A DNA stretch of 64,000 bases, from positions 1 to 64,000 of the forward strand of contig DAOPZJ010000004.1 of assembly GCA_035353335.1 (NCBI GenBank). The letters run 5' to 3'. The stretch is from Oscillospiraceae bacterium. Lineage in GTDB: Bacteria; Bacillota; Clostridia; Oscillospirales; JAKOTC01. The notes beneath the pieces are model-generated. The model was not told where the DNA came from, searched no databases, and saw nothing but the letters and a program-made list of their open reading frames with translations. The position numbers were made by a program, and so were the translations under genes. Of this stretch, positions 50,931 to 59,794 are shown in pieces (position 1 is the stretch's first letter; each line of letters opens with the position of its first letter).

Positions 50931-53186
50931 TTATTTCTCTTTCGAAAACATCGTAATTTTTTCGTACCAATTTTTATATTGCTTCAGCGAGAACGGCGGT
51001 GTTCCGGTGACAAAATGATTGGTACCGCGTCCGTTTTGGGTACGCCATTCGATTAAAAACAGCGCTTTGTCGCTGTACATCGCGGGGATGCGTTCGAGCA
51101 CCGAGAAGCCGTCGGCAGGAATCGAGAATTCCCGTTCAAACAGCGGTACACCCCTCTCATCACAGATCCGGACTTCACCCGAGAGCGGTTTGAGAGTATC
51201 GTTCACCGAGACCACGGGCAGGTTCCAGCTCTCCATCGCGCCGATCATGACGCAAAACGGCGTTTGGGAACGCTTGATATAGTCATAGGCGAGTTTCTTT
51301 TCAAAATACCAGTCGACCACTGCGTCGGACATCTGGGGCCAGCCGTCGAGCAGGTTCCACCACAAAATGCCGCTCTTGACCGATTTTTGGGTGCGCACGT
51401 TTTCGATGAAAAACTTCTTTGCTTCGGCTTGCGAGACCTGCGAAGCAAAAGTATAATCATCGAGATTGTCCGGCACTTCGCCGAACAACTGCCGGATCTG
51501 TCTTTCCATCAAGAGCACGCGGTAGTCGTTGTCACGCTGGTCGGAGGAATGCAGATTCCATTCGCTGTTGTTGGTATAAGGCCAGAGCTTATCCGGTGAG
51601 ATGAATTTTTTGAGCGATTTTCGGCCCGGGCAGCCGTGGTAGCCGGTCTCGCTGAAAAAATGCGCTTTGGCGGTGGTATAAAAACTGCTCTTAAAATAGT
51701 CGCGCGGCCCCCAGAGGTGGAATTCCGGCAGCAAATCGTCGCGCTGCGCAGCTGCAAGTTCGTCGCAGATATACGGCGAACTGGGCAGATAGGGTCGGTT
51801 ATAATCGTTTAGTTTGACGGCCTCCGGCAGTACCTTGCGGGTCAAAATATTCAGCGAGGGCAGGGTATGGTTTTGGTAAAGAATTGCGTCGCACTCGTTG
51901 TCGCCTGCCCAGAGCACCAGCGACGGGTGGTTGCGAAACTTTTTAATAATAAAAGCGGCCTCATCCGCGAGTTTTTTACAAAATTTCTCGTCTTGAGGAT
52001 AGGCGTGGCAGGCCATGGCGAAGTCCTGCCAGACCATAATACCATGCTCATCGCAGAAGTCAAAGAAACAGTCCTCAGGGTAGAGGTTGCCGCCCCAGCA
52101 GCGCACCATATTGCATCCGATGTCATAAAGCAAATCGAGGGCTTTTTCATAACGATCCCTATCGCGGCTGTGGAAAGCGTCGAGCGGCACCCAGTTGGTT
52201 CCTTTGCAAATGATGCGCTGCCCGTTGATGATAAATTCGAACTTGCCGTTCTGACCGTCGGTGACTTCGCTGCGCGCGAGTTTCACGGTGCGGATTCCGA
52301 CTTTAAGTGTCTTGTAAGCGACTTTTTCGCCGCCGATAAATATATTGACGGTCACCTCGTAGAGATTCTGGCCACCGTAATCGCGCGGCCACCACACTTT
52401 CGGAGACGGAACTTTCACACGGACTAACACGTCTTTATAATATAGTTTTTCGGTCACCGAAAACCTGCTCTCACCGCACACGCCGGTAATCTCAATGCGG
52501 GAACCGGATTTAATCTGCTCTAATCCGAGATCGGTCATCACCGCAAAATCAAGTTCGGCAGTGTCGGCGGTCAGCTTTAATACGTCGAATGCGACTTCGG
52601 TGACCGAGAAAGCGGGTTTTTCGTAAAGAAAAACATCTTTATACAGACCGAAAGTCACCGCGCGGGGCATGATGTCCCAGCCGAATTCATGCGGCGGCTT
52701 GCGCACAAACACCGAGTCGTGGTTGAGCGGAACGGTATTGCGGGTCATAAACGCGTCGGGGGTCTCATTGTAAGCAGCCAAAATCGGGCTGTGCAAAAGA
52801 ACCGCAAGGGTATTGTGCGCTTTCAACAGGGCAGTGACATCGAATTCATATTCGATGAAAGAGTTATCGCTTTGACCAAACTTTTCGCCATTCAAATAAT
52901 ATTCGGCGATACAGTCGACACCGGAAAAATGCAGAATTGCAAGGCCTTTATAACCGGGGTTATCGAAGTTTTTCGTATAACAAAACGCGCAGTCCTCGAG
53001 GTCTTTGAGCGCGGTGGTGTTCATCCCGAAATAGAGGTCGGACGGCAAAATTCCCGCCGTCGAGAGGTCGAGTTCGACATTTCCGGGCACCGTCGCCGGA
53101 CAGGTATTTGTGGGTTCGGAAAGGTCAAAATTGCCCTCCTTGTCCCAGAAAAGCGTCCATTTTCCGTTAAGAGATACCGTACGCAT
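50931..53186 (-). CDS. GH2 glycosidase, beta-mannosidase-like
   Basis: 751 residues from ATG 53186 (RBS GGAGGAATCAATTG). Jelly-roll sugar-binding domain (SLNGKWTLFWDKEG), immunoglobulin-like domain, then the TIM barrel with acid/base E431 (WAGDNECD) and nucleophile E513 (FFSETGYHG). CKGTNWVPLDAFHSR resembles beta-mannosidases more than beta-galactosidases. No signal peptide. Shares direction with the GT4 gene 38 bases downstream. Confidence 0.88.
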   Translation of the reverse strand: MRTVSLNGKWTLFWDKEGNFDLSEPTNTCPATVPGNVELDLSTAGILPSDLYFGMNTTALKDLEDCAFCYTKNFDNPGYKGLAILHFSGVDCIAEYYLNGEKFGQSDNSFIEYEFDVTALLKAHNTLAVLLHSPILAAYNETPDAFMTRNTVPLNHDSVFVRKPPHEFGWDIMPRAVTFGLYKDVFLYEKPAFSVTEVAFDVLKLTADTAELDFAVMTDLGLEQIKSGSRIEITGVCGESRFSVTEKLYYKDVLVRVKVPSPKVWWPRDYGGQNLYEVTVNIFIGGEKVAYKTLKVGIRTVKLARSEVTDGQNGKFEFIINGQRIICKGTNWVPLDAFHSRDRDRYEKALDLLYDIGCNMVRCWGGNLYPEDCFFDFCDEHGIMVWQDFAMACHAYPQDEKFCKKLADEAAFIIKKFRNHPSLVLWAGDNECDAILYQNHTLPSLNILTRKVLPEAVKLNDYNRPYLPSSPYICDELAAAQRDDLLPEFHLWGPRDYFKSSFYTTAKAHFFSETGYHGCPGRKSLKKFISPDKLWPYTNNSEWNLHSSDQRDNDYRVLLMERQIRQLFGEVPDNLDDYTFASQVSQAEAKKFFIENVRTQKSVKSGILWWNLLDGWPQMSDAVVDWYFEKKLAYDYIKRSQTPFCVMIGAMESWNLPVVSVNDTLKPLSGEVRICDERGVPLFEREFSIPADGFSVLERIPAMYSDKALFLIEWRTQNGRGTNHFVTGTPPFSLKQYKNWYEKITMFSKEK

Positions 53187-53384
53187 CAATTGATTCCTCC
53201 GTCAAGTCAAACATTTTTTGTCGGAACAATTTTAACATAACGGGTTTTGAAAAGCAAGTAAAGCGCCCCCGTTTCATTTTTTCTCGCAATATGATATAAT
53301 TCAGCATTGGGTAAATCAGACTGAAAAAACGTGAAAATCGCATAATGAATGACTGTTGATGACAGAGTAAAAGGAGTGTCGAAT

Positions 53385-54434
53385 TTGATAATAGGCTGGC
53401 AGGCCGGAATCTCTTATGAGAGCCCGACGGCTGAGGGAAACGATTTGCCGCACATGCTGCGGCTGCTCGACGAGATGGCTGAGCACGGCATGAATTATCT
53501 GAGCTTGATGATGACGAGCTATGCCCGATTCGATCCGGGTCACGATGGTTTCTGCTGGCCGGTAAAAGATCAAAAACTCGAATGTTTACGGGATAAAACT
53601 TGCCTGAATGCCGACGCGAAAACCGAATTTATTTCAAAAGTAATTGACGAGGCCAAACAGCGCAATATCGGCATACAGCTTTTTTCAAATTTAACGATAT
53701 ATAACCCCGAGAGAATCCGGGTATCATTTCCGAATGCCGCCGAGCAGCAATTGAAAAACGGGGAATTGTGCTCGTGGCTATTTTGTCCCACCAGCGCCGA
53801 TGTATGGGACTTAGAACAGCGCGAGATTGCGGATTTGTTGGCGCTTTATAACCATCCCAATGTGAAATCGGTGGGGTATGAGCGGCTCAGCTTTGCGCCG
53901 GGTTCGTGTTATTGTCCTGCCTGTGCCGAAGAATTCAAGGCTGATACCGGCGGAGACATTCACGATTTTACCGACGAAGACATGTTGTTTGATCGGTGGA
54001 AAACCGATGTGATCACGGCGAAGATGAAACTATTGAATGAGAAAATCAAGTCGATCAAGCCCGGTACACAGGTCTATTTGCACTCGTCGTGTGCCGAGGG
54101 TTGGGGCCATGACCCAAACCGTCTGAAAGGTGCCTTGATCGACGCCGTGATGCCGCATATTGCACACTTTGAAACCACGCAAGCCCATTTTAACGCGTTG
54201 CTCGATAGGTTAGCACCCAACGACTTAGTGCTGCAAGTATGCGTACGCAATAAAGCGTTAAATAATTATCCGATTTGGACGAAAACTCCCGAGATGATCG
54301 GGCAGTTCGGCGATTGGATCAATGAATATCACGAAAAAGACAATCGACTTAGAGGTGTTTTATTCTTTAACGAGAACACGGTGTGCTCCGAAAACCGAAA
54401 AGCTGTTTATGAAGTTGCAAAACGGTTAAAGTAA
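53385..54434 (+). CDS. TIM-barrel protein, unassigned glycosidase-like
   Basis: 349 residues from TTG 53385, preferred because AAGGAG (53371-53376) is eight bases before it; an ATG at 53349 has no ribosome site. Sequence alternates strands and helices as in GH TIM barrels: LLDEMAEHGMNYLSLMMTSY, GIQLFSNLTIY, VGYERLSFAPGSCYCPACAEEF and QVYLHSSCAEGWGH. The CYCPACAEEF segment resembles that seen in several uncharacterised GH-like families. Candidate acids are Glu in GYERL and Glu in FNENT. The family could not be named. Divergent from the GH2 gene. Confidence 0.6.
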   Translation: MIIGWQAGISYESPTAEGNDLPHMLRLLDEMAEHGMNYLSLMMTSYARFDPGHDGFCWPVKDQKLECLRDKTCLNADAKTEFISKVIDEAKQRNIGIQLFSNLTIYNPERIRVSFPNAAEQQLKNGELCSWLFCPTSADVWDLEQREIADLLALYNHPNVKSVGYERLSFAPGSCYCPACAEEFKADTGGDIHDFTDEDMLFDRWKTDVITAKMKLLNEKIKSIKPGTQVYLHSSCAEGWGHDPNRLKGALIDAVMPHIAHFETTQAHFNALLDRLAPNDLVLQVCVRNKALNNYPIWTKTPEMIGQFGDWINEYHEKDNRLRGVLFFNENTVCSENRKAVYEVAKRLK

Positions 54435-54660
54435 TAAAATTTCATTCTGTTTCTATAATGGATTGACAAGCGCATTGCGGCCCATTAAAACGGCTTTGTT
54501 CGCTAAAAAAAGTTAAATTTCGAAGTGATACAGCCGTGTGATTTATTACATTGCTGTATGGTTTTTTAAGAAGAGGAAAGTGATAAACTCACTGATTATT
54601 TGGATCGGTATTCGTTAATATAAAAATATAAAAGCGGGAGAACCTGGAGGATTGGGCTTT

Positions 54661-55479
54661 ATGAAGCGTTACATAATTTTTATATTAGCAGTGGTATTGT
54701 TATTTAGCAGCTGTGCTGATTTGGGGCTGAAACAACCGGATGGGATCAGCTCGGCATCGCTAAAATCGAGCCGGGTTTCGGTTCAAAGCGAGCAATCTCC
54801 GGAAGCGGTTGGGGCGAGCCAAAATTCGAATCAACAGCAGAGCAGTCAATTTAAAAGCAGCCGACAATCCTCGGTAACCTCGGAGAGCATGGCGGACGCG
54901 ATTTCTTCAGCCACCCTAAGCCGTTACCGCGAAAACGAAGTCACGGAATACGAGGGATTTCGGCTGGATCCCGCCGTCGGATCGAGAGATAATTCGATTA
55001 AGGGGATACAATATGTTGATCCCGAGGGGTTTGTGATAAAAATTGATGGTTTGGTCGATAAAACTATTGAACTGGATATCGCAAAAGTGCGGGCGATGCT
55101 GGATTATCAGCGGCTGGTGACGCTGCATTGCGTCGAAGGCTGGGAAGCCACGATCTTATGGCGCGGGGCTTTGCTTGCCGACTTGATAGATTTGGCGGGA
55201 GCAAAATCAACTGCCGACACGGTGATTTTTGAAGCGGTGGACGGGTATACCACCTCACTTCCGCTGGAATATGTGCTTTCGAAAAAATTGATTTTGGCTT
55301 ATGAAGCCAACGGATTGGATCTGCCGCCCGATATGGGATATCCGTTCATCGTGGTGGCCGAAGCCAAGCGCGGGTATAAATGGGCTCGCTGGGTCAACCG
55401 CATAACACTGTCCGATGATTTAAATTACCGGGGTTACTGGGAGAGCCGTGGATTTTCAAATAAGGGAGATCTAAAATAA
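54661..55479 (+). CDS. Molybdopterin-dependent oxidoreductase lipoprotein (SUOX fold)
   Basis: 272 residues from ATG 54661 with CTGGAGG ten bases before; a TTG at 54652 is too close to it. Lipobox LFSSC, then about 75 residues rich in Ser/Gln, then the sulfite-oxidase-type Mo domain: YVDPEGFVIKIDGLV, Mo-ligand C157 (TLHCVEGW), and GYPFIVVAEAKRGYKWARWV. A single-domain, extracytoplasmic, membrane-tethered molybdoenzyme. The substrate is unknown. It lies just before the ars operon but has a separate promoter after it. Confidence 0.85.
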   Translation: MKRYIIFILAVVLLFSSCADLGLKQPDGISSASLKSSRVSVQSEQSPEAVGASQNSNQQQSSQFKSSRQSSVTSESMADAISSATLSRYRENEVTEYEGFRLDPAVGSRDNSIKGIQYVDPEGFVIKIDGLVDKTIELDIAKVRAMLDYQRLVTLHCVEGWEATILWRGALLADLIDLAGAKSTADTVIFEAVDGYTTSLPLEYVLSKKLILAYEANGLDLPPDMGYPFIVVAEAKRGYKWARWVNRITLSDDLNYRGYWESRGFSNKGDLK

Positions 55480-55482
55480 TTG

Positions 55483-55511
55483 TTGACAAATGAAAAATAT
55501 GGGCATATACT
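55483..55511 (+). promoter_or_regulatory. Promoter of the ars operon
   Basis: TTGACA (55483-55488), 17-base spacer, TATACT (55506-55511). Confidence 0.85.
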
Positions 55512-55517
55512 ATAGAT

Positions 55518-55537
55518 ACATCAAAAATATTTGATGT
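55518..55537. promoter_or_regulatory. ArsR-type operator 1
   Basis: ACATCAAAAATATTTGATGT, a 20-bp dyad with one mismatched pair, placed directly after the -10 box and before the arsR RBS. ATCAAA-N4-TTTGAT resembles operators of Gram-positive ArsR repressors. Confidence 0.82.
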
Positions 55538-55550
55538 GAGGTGAACGATC

Positions 55551-55865
55551 TTGGAAGATAAAAATGAAAAGCAAGCAAGGGTTTTCAAGGCATTCTGTGA
55601 TGAAAACCGTCTGCGGATATTGGAACTGCTGCGCGGCGGAGAAAAGTGCGCCTGTGTGCTGATGGATAAACTCGATATGAGCCAGTCGGCGATCTCGTAT
55701 CACATGAAGGTTCTGGTCGAGTCGGGCATCGTCGAGAGCCGCCAGGAGGGCAAGTGGACGCATTACAAACTCAGTGAAACGGGCAGTGCGCAAGCCGTTG
55801 AATTGTTGAGAGAACTGACTACACCTAACACGGTTTGTGATAAAGAAACCTGCTGCCAAAAATAA
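55551..55865 (+). CDS. arsR: ArsR-family metalloregulator
   Basis: 104 residues, TTG start with GAGGTGA upstream. Winged helix (MSQSAISYHMKVLVESGIV) preceded by the sensor region GGEKCACVLMDKL, which holds a CxC at the position of the arsenic site of ArsR (ELCVCDL in E. coli). Two more Cys lie at the C-terminal ETCCQK. It should repress the genes from here to 60.4 kb until As(III) or MAs(III) binds. Confidence 0.92.
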   Translation: MEDKNEKQARVFKAFCDENRLRILELLRGGEKCACVLMDKLDMSQSAISYHMKVLVESGIVESRQEGKWTHYKLSETGSAQAVELLRELTTPNTVCDKETCCQK

Positions 55866-55908
55866 AGCCATCGCAATGATCCGCGGATGGCTTTTATCAA
55901 AACCAATA

Positions 55909-55928
55909 CATCAAAATTATTTGATATG
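55909..55928. promoter_or_regulatory. ArsR-type operator 2
   Basis: The segment contains ATCAAAATTATTTGAT (55911-55926), a close copy of operator 1, in the arsR-arsP gap just before the arsP RBS (GAAAGGG). It suggests a second ArsR-controlled step within the operon. Confidence 0.7.
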
Positions 55929-55941
55929 AAAGGGTAGCGCA

Positions 55942-56955
55942 ATGCAAGTATTAAAAGCTATTTGGGACTTTATACAAACCCAAATTCTCGGTATGAAGTG
56001 GTTAAATGACCTCATCGGGAGCGGGCTTTCCGCCCTTGGATTGGATCTTGAAAACCGGTGGGTCAACAGCGCACAGTTTTTCCTTTATGATGTAATTAAA
56101 ATCACGGTGCTGCTGTGCCTGTTGATTTTTGTGATCAGCTACATCCAGAGCTATTTTCCGCCGGAGCGCAGTAAAAAGATTCTCGGACGCTTTCACGGCA
56201 TCGGTGCAAATACCGTTGCAGCGCTGCTCGGTACGGTTACGCCGTTTTGTTCGTGTTCGTCCATTCCACTGTTCATCGGCTTTACCTCCGCGGGCCTGCC
56301 GGTCGGCGTGACGTTTTCGTTTCTGATTTCCTCGCCGATGGTCGACTTAGGTTCCTTGGTGCTGTTGATGAGCATTTTCGGGGTTAAGGTTGCAATAATC
56401 TATGTTTTGTTCGGACTGATTGTCGCGGTTGCAGGCGGTACGCTGATTGAAAAACTGCATATGGAGAGATATGTGGAGAGCTTTATTCTGACCGCCGGAA
56501 GCGTGGACATCGAATCGCCCGATCTGACTAAAAGAGACCGGCTGGTTTACGCCAAAGAACAGATGTTCGCGACTTTTAAAAAGGTGATCCTGTACATTTT
56601 AATCGGCGTTGCGGTCGGTGCTGTCATTCACAATTGGATTCCCGAGCAATGGATCAGCGCCGCACTCGGCAGCAACAACCCCTTCGGCGTGATCATTGCG
56701 ACATTGATCGGCGTCCCGATGTACGCGGATATTTTTGGCACGATTCCGATTGCCGAAGCCCTGTTTGCAAAAGGTGCGCAATTAGGTGTGATCCTGTCTT
56801 TTATGATGGCCGTTACAACGCTGTCGCTTCCGTCGATGATCATGCTTCGTAAAGCGGTGAAACCCAAACTGCTGGCACTGTTTATCGCAATTTGTACCGT
56901 CGGCATCATCCTGGTCGGATATCTGTTCAACGCACTTCAGACACTGATTATATAA
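55942..56955 (+). CDS. arsP: ArsP-type permease (organoarsenical efflux)
   Basis: 337 residues with about eight to ten helices. The TPFCSCSSIPLFIGF segment and FLISSPMVDLGSLVLL mark the ArsP/permease (DUF318) family; ArsP members export trivalent methyl- and aromatic arsenicals. The position after arsR and before arsM supports that role. A more general metalloid permease role remains possible. Confidence 0.85.
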   Translation: MQVLKAIWDFIQTQILGMKWLNDLIGSGLSALGLDLENRWVNSAQFFLYDVIKITVLLCLLIFVISYIQSYFPPERSKKILGRFHGIGANTVAALLGTVTPFCSCSSIPLFIGFTSAGLPVGVTFSFLISSPMVDLGSLVLLMSIFGVKVAIIYVLFGLIVAVAGGTLIEKLHMERYVESFILTAGSVDIESPDLTKRDRLVYAKEQMFATFKKVILYILIGVAVGAVIHNWIPEQWISAALGSNNPFGVIIATLIGVPMYADIFGTIPIAEALFAKGAQLGVILSFMMAVTTLSLPSMIMLRKAVKPKLLALFIAICTVGIILVGYLFNALQTLII

Positions 56956-56977
56956 AAACTTATCGGAGGAAAAGAAA

Positions 56978-57268
56978 ATGGCTAAAAAGTGGTATCCTGT
57001 TGTCAATTATCTGATTTGCGAGGACTGCGGCACCTGTGTTGCAAAGTGCCCGCACGGCGTGTATGACGTCAAAAAGGCGCCGTCGCCGGTTGTGATAAGC
57101 CCCGATGAATGCGTCGATCACTGCCACGGCTGCGGCAACCGCTGTCCCGTCGGTGCGATTACTTATGTCGGCGACGACACCGGCTGGACGCCGCCGAACA
57201 AAAAAGCGGCGGCTGAAAGTTCATGCGGCTGCGACGGCGGCAACAGCAGAGGCGGCTGTGATTGCTGA
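56978..57268 (+). CDS. 4Fe-4S ferredoxin-like protein with Cys-rich tail
   Basis: 96 residues. Two cluster motifs, CEDCGTCVAKCPHG and CVDHCHGCGNRCPVGAI, then a linker and a short SSCGCDGG...GGCDC tail with four Cys that could bind As(III) or a metal. RBS ATCGGAGG. Third gene of the ars operon. Confidence 0.85.
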   Translation: MAKKWYPVVNYLICEDCGTCVAKCPHGVYDVKKAPSPVVISPDECVDHCHGCGNRCPVGAITYVGDDTGWTPPNKKAAAESSCGCDGGNSRGGCDC

Positions 57269-57300
57269 CAATAAATTAAAACGAAAAGGAGCGAGTGATT

Positions 57301-57639
57301 ATGTCAATCTTTAATAAGAAAAAGGAAGAATCCTGCTGCTGTGGAAACTGCGACGCAAAAAGTATGGAACAAGCAGAGAAGGCAAAAACCGAAGGCGCGA
57401 GTGTAAAAGTGCTTGGAAGCGGCTGCGCCAAATGCAATCAGCTCGAAGCGTCGGTCAAAGAGGCCTTGTTGTTGCTCGGAATGGATGCGGCGATCGACCA
57501 TGTGACCGATTTCGCCCAGATTGCCGCATACGGCGTCATGAGCACGCCCGCACTGGTCGTGGACGGCAAGGTCGTTTCTTACGGCAAGGTGTTGAAGACC
57601 GAAGAAGTCATCAAAATTTTACAGAAAGTCAGGGGCTAA
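57301..57639 (+). CDS. Thioredoxin-like (TM0996/MTH895-type) small redox protein
   Basis: 112 residues from ATG 57301 (AAGGAG upstream). N-terminal Cys cluster ESCCCGNC, then a thioredoxin fold with GSGCAKCNQL active site and the cis-Pro segment GVMSTPALVVDGKV. Such mini-thioredoxins occur with ArsP-type permeases. It may reduce ArsC or methylarsenicals. Confidence 0.9.
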   Translation: MSIFNKKKEESCCCGNCDAKSMEQAEKAKTEGASVKVLGSGCAKCNQLEASVKEALLLLGMDAAIDHVTDFAQIAAYGVMSTPALVVDGKVVSYGKVLKTEEVIKILQKVRG

Positions 57640-57641
57640 AA

Positions 57642-57845
57642 ATGAAAGCTGTCATTGATAAGAGGAAGTGCTCTTCCGACCTGAGGATGTGCAAGCCGAT
57701 GAAAGAATGTCCCACCGGTGCGATTTCGTGGATTGAAGACGACGACGAGCCGCTCGGTTCCCGCATGGAGATCGATGAGGGTAAATGCACCGGCTGCGGG
57801 CTCTGTGTCGAGTTGTGCTGCGGAAACTGCATCGAAGTAAAGTAA
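57642..57845 (+). CDS. Small 4Fe-4S protein
   Basis: 67 residues starting two bases after the previous stop. One clear cluster site CTGCGLCVELCCGNC at the C-terminus and a looser N-terminal set (CSSDLRMCKPMKECPTG). It is in the middle of the ars operon, before arsM. Confidence 0.82.
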   Translation: MKAVIDKRKCSSDLRMCKPMKECPTGAISWIEDDDEPLGSRMEIDEGKCTGCGLCVELCCGNCIEVK

Positions 57846-57889
57846 AACAAATATAACACGTTATAACTGCGAACCTTAAGGAGTTATTT

Positions 57890-58678
57890 ATGAGTGGCAA
57901 AGAGGAAACCAGAGAGCAAATCCGAAAAAAGTATTCGAAAATTGCGTTGAAGGGCGGCGAAGATTGCGGCTGCAGTTCGGGATGCTGCGGTGCGAAACCC
58001 CGCCTTGACGTTAAGGAAATCACCAAAAATCTCGGATACTCCGATGATGACCTTTCAAATATGCCCAATCAGGTAAATATGGGCCTCGGCTGCGGGAATC
58101 CTCTTGCGATCGCCTCACTCAAAGAGGGCGAGACGGTTCTCGATTTGGGCAGCGGGGGCGGTTTCGACTGCTTTTTGGCCAGGAGAAAAGTCGGTGAATC
58201 CGGGCATGTCATCGGCATCGATATGACGCCCGAAATGATCAAGCTGTCGCGTGAAAACGCCCGAAAAAGCAAAGTCGCGAATGTGGAGTTTCGCCTTGGC
58301 GAAATTGAGCATATGCCGGTTGCGGACGGCGTCGTGGATGTGATTATCTCAAACTGCGTGATCAATTTATCGGTTGAAAAAGAAAAGGTGTTCAAAGAGG
58401 CCTACCGGGTTTTGAAAACCGGAGGGAGAATCTGCGTTTCCGACGTCGTTGCGACTGCCGAACTGCCCGAGGAATTGAAAAAGAACATCGCCATGCTGAC
58501 GGGCTGCATTGCGGGAGCGGAATATGTTGAAAACCTCAGAGCGATGTTAACAAACGCCGGTTTTAAAAACATTCGAATGACCCCGAAAGACAACAGCAGA
58601 GAAATCCTGTCCTCTTGGGCGCCCGGAAAAGGCGTCGAAAATTACGTGGCTTCCTATATCATCGAGGCGGAAAAATAA
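57890..58678 (+). CDS. arsM: Arsenite S-adenosylmethionine methyltransferase
   Basis: 262 residues. SAM motif VLDLGSGGGFDC and GIDMTPEM; the three cysteines of ArsM are present in GLGCGNP, ISNCVINLS and LTGCIAGAEY. An extra N-terminal cluster C26-G-C28...C32-C33 lies before the catalytic domain. Methylates As(III) to MAs and DMAs. RBS TAAGGAG. The product MAs(III) is the expected substrate of ArsP upstream. Confidence 0.94.
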   Translation: MSGKEETREQIRKKYSKIALKGGEDCGCSSGCCGAKPRLDVKEITKNLGYSDDDLSNMPNQVNMGLGCGNPLAIASLKEGETVLDLGSGGGFDCFLARRKVGESGHVIGIDMTPEMIKLSRENARKSKVANVEFRLGEIEHMPVADGVVDVIISNCVINLSVEKEKVFKEAYRVLKTGGRICVSDVVATAELPEELKKNIAMLTGCIAGAEYVENLRAMLTNAGFKNIRMTPKDNSREILSSWAPGKGVENYVASYIIEAEK

Positions 58679-58726
58679 TAATTTTCGAAATTGTTCGGTA
58701 TTCAAACACGAATCGGAGATGGTGTT

Positions 58727-59794
58727 GTGGATAAAATAAAAAAACAGGGCATCGGATTTTTTGAAAAATATCTGACGGTTTGGGTGCTGTTATGTATGGC
58801 GGCGGGTATCTTGATCGGCAAATTTTTGCCCGGAATCCCCGGTTTTCTCGAAAAAATTCAATATGCGGGGCAAAATATCCCGATTGCCGTCCTCATTTGG
58901 ATTATGATCTACCCGATGATGATGAAGATTGATTTTCAGTCCATAAAAAATGTGAGAAAGAACCCGCTCGGATTGGTGATTTCATCCGGAAACAGCTGGC
59001 TGGTAAAACCGTTTCTGATGTTCGGTCTGTCGTCTCTCTTTTTCTATGTCATCTTCAAAGCGTTTATCCCGCATGATTTGGCGCAAAGCTATGTGACAGG
59101 CGCCGTATTGCTGGGCGTTGCCCCGTGTACAGCAATGGTTTTTGTGTGGAGCAACCTCACAAAGGGCGATCCCGCGCACACGCTGGTGCAGGTTTCCGTC
59201 AACGATCTGTTGATCATTGTTTTGTTTGTCCCGCTGACAACTCTACTGCTCGGAATCAATCAAAGTCAAATCCCTTGGGATACACTGATTTTTTCCATCG
59301 TTCTCTTTGTCGTAATTCCTTTGTCGGCAGGCGCTGTAACGAGGAGTTTAATGATCAGGAAAAAAGGTTTGGAATATTTCAACGAAAAGTTTGTTCCGAA
59401 ATTCGACGGGATTACCACTTCCGGTTTGTTGCTGACGCTCGTTATCATTTTTACATTTCAAGGCGATGTGATTCTGGAAAATCCGTTTTATGTGCTCTTG
59501 ATCGCCGTTCCGCTGATTCTTCAAAATATCATCTCCGCGACGATTGCCTATCAGTTGTGCAGGTGGGCGAAACTGCCTCATAACATTTCCGCGCCCGCCT
59601 CTCTGATCGCCGCTTCCGATTTCTTTGAATTGTCGGTGGCTGTCGCGATTTCGCTGTTCGGGCCGGATTCCCCGGTGGTGCTTGTCTGCACGGTCGGCGT
59701 ACTGACAGAAGTTCCGGTGATGCTGCTGCTTGTGAAATTTATCAACAAAACAAAGCATTGGTTTCCCGAGACCGGCAAGGAAACAGCAAAATGA
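58727..59794 (+). CDS. acr3: Acr3-family arsenite efflux permease
   Basis: 355 residues from GTG 58727 with GGAG eight bases upstream; a TTG at 58691 has no ribosome site. Ten helices, with GVAPCTAMVFVWSNLTKGDP holding the essential Cys of Acr3, and SVNDLLI afterwards. Exports As(OH)3 using the proton gradient. Its stop overlaps the arsC start (ATGA). Confidence 0.95.
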   Translation: MDKIKKQGIGFFEKYLTVWVLLCMAAGILIGKFLPGIPGFLEKIQYAGQNIPIAVLIWIMIYPMMMKIDFQSIKNVRKNPLGLVISSGNSWLVKPFLMFGLSSLFFYVIFKAFIPHDLAQSYVTGAVLLGVAPCTAMVFVWSNLTKGDPAHTLVQVSVNDLLIIVLFVPLTTLLLGINQSQIPWDTLIFSIVLFVVIPLSAGAVTRSLMIRKKGLEYFNEKFVPKFDGITTSGLLLTLVIIFTFQGDVILENPFYVLLIAVPLILQNIISATIAYQLCRWAKLPHNISAPASLIAASDFFELSVAVAISLFGPDSPVVLVCTVGVLTEVPVMLLLVKFINKTKHWFPETGKETAK

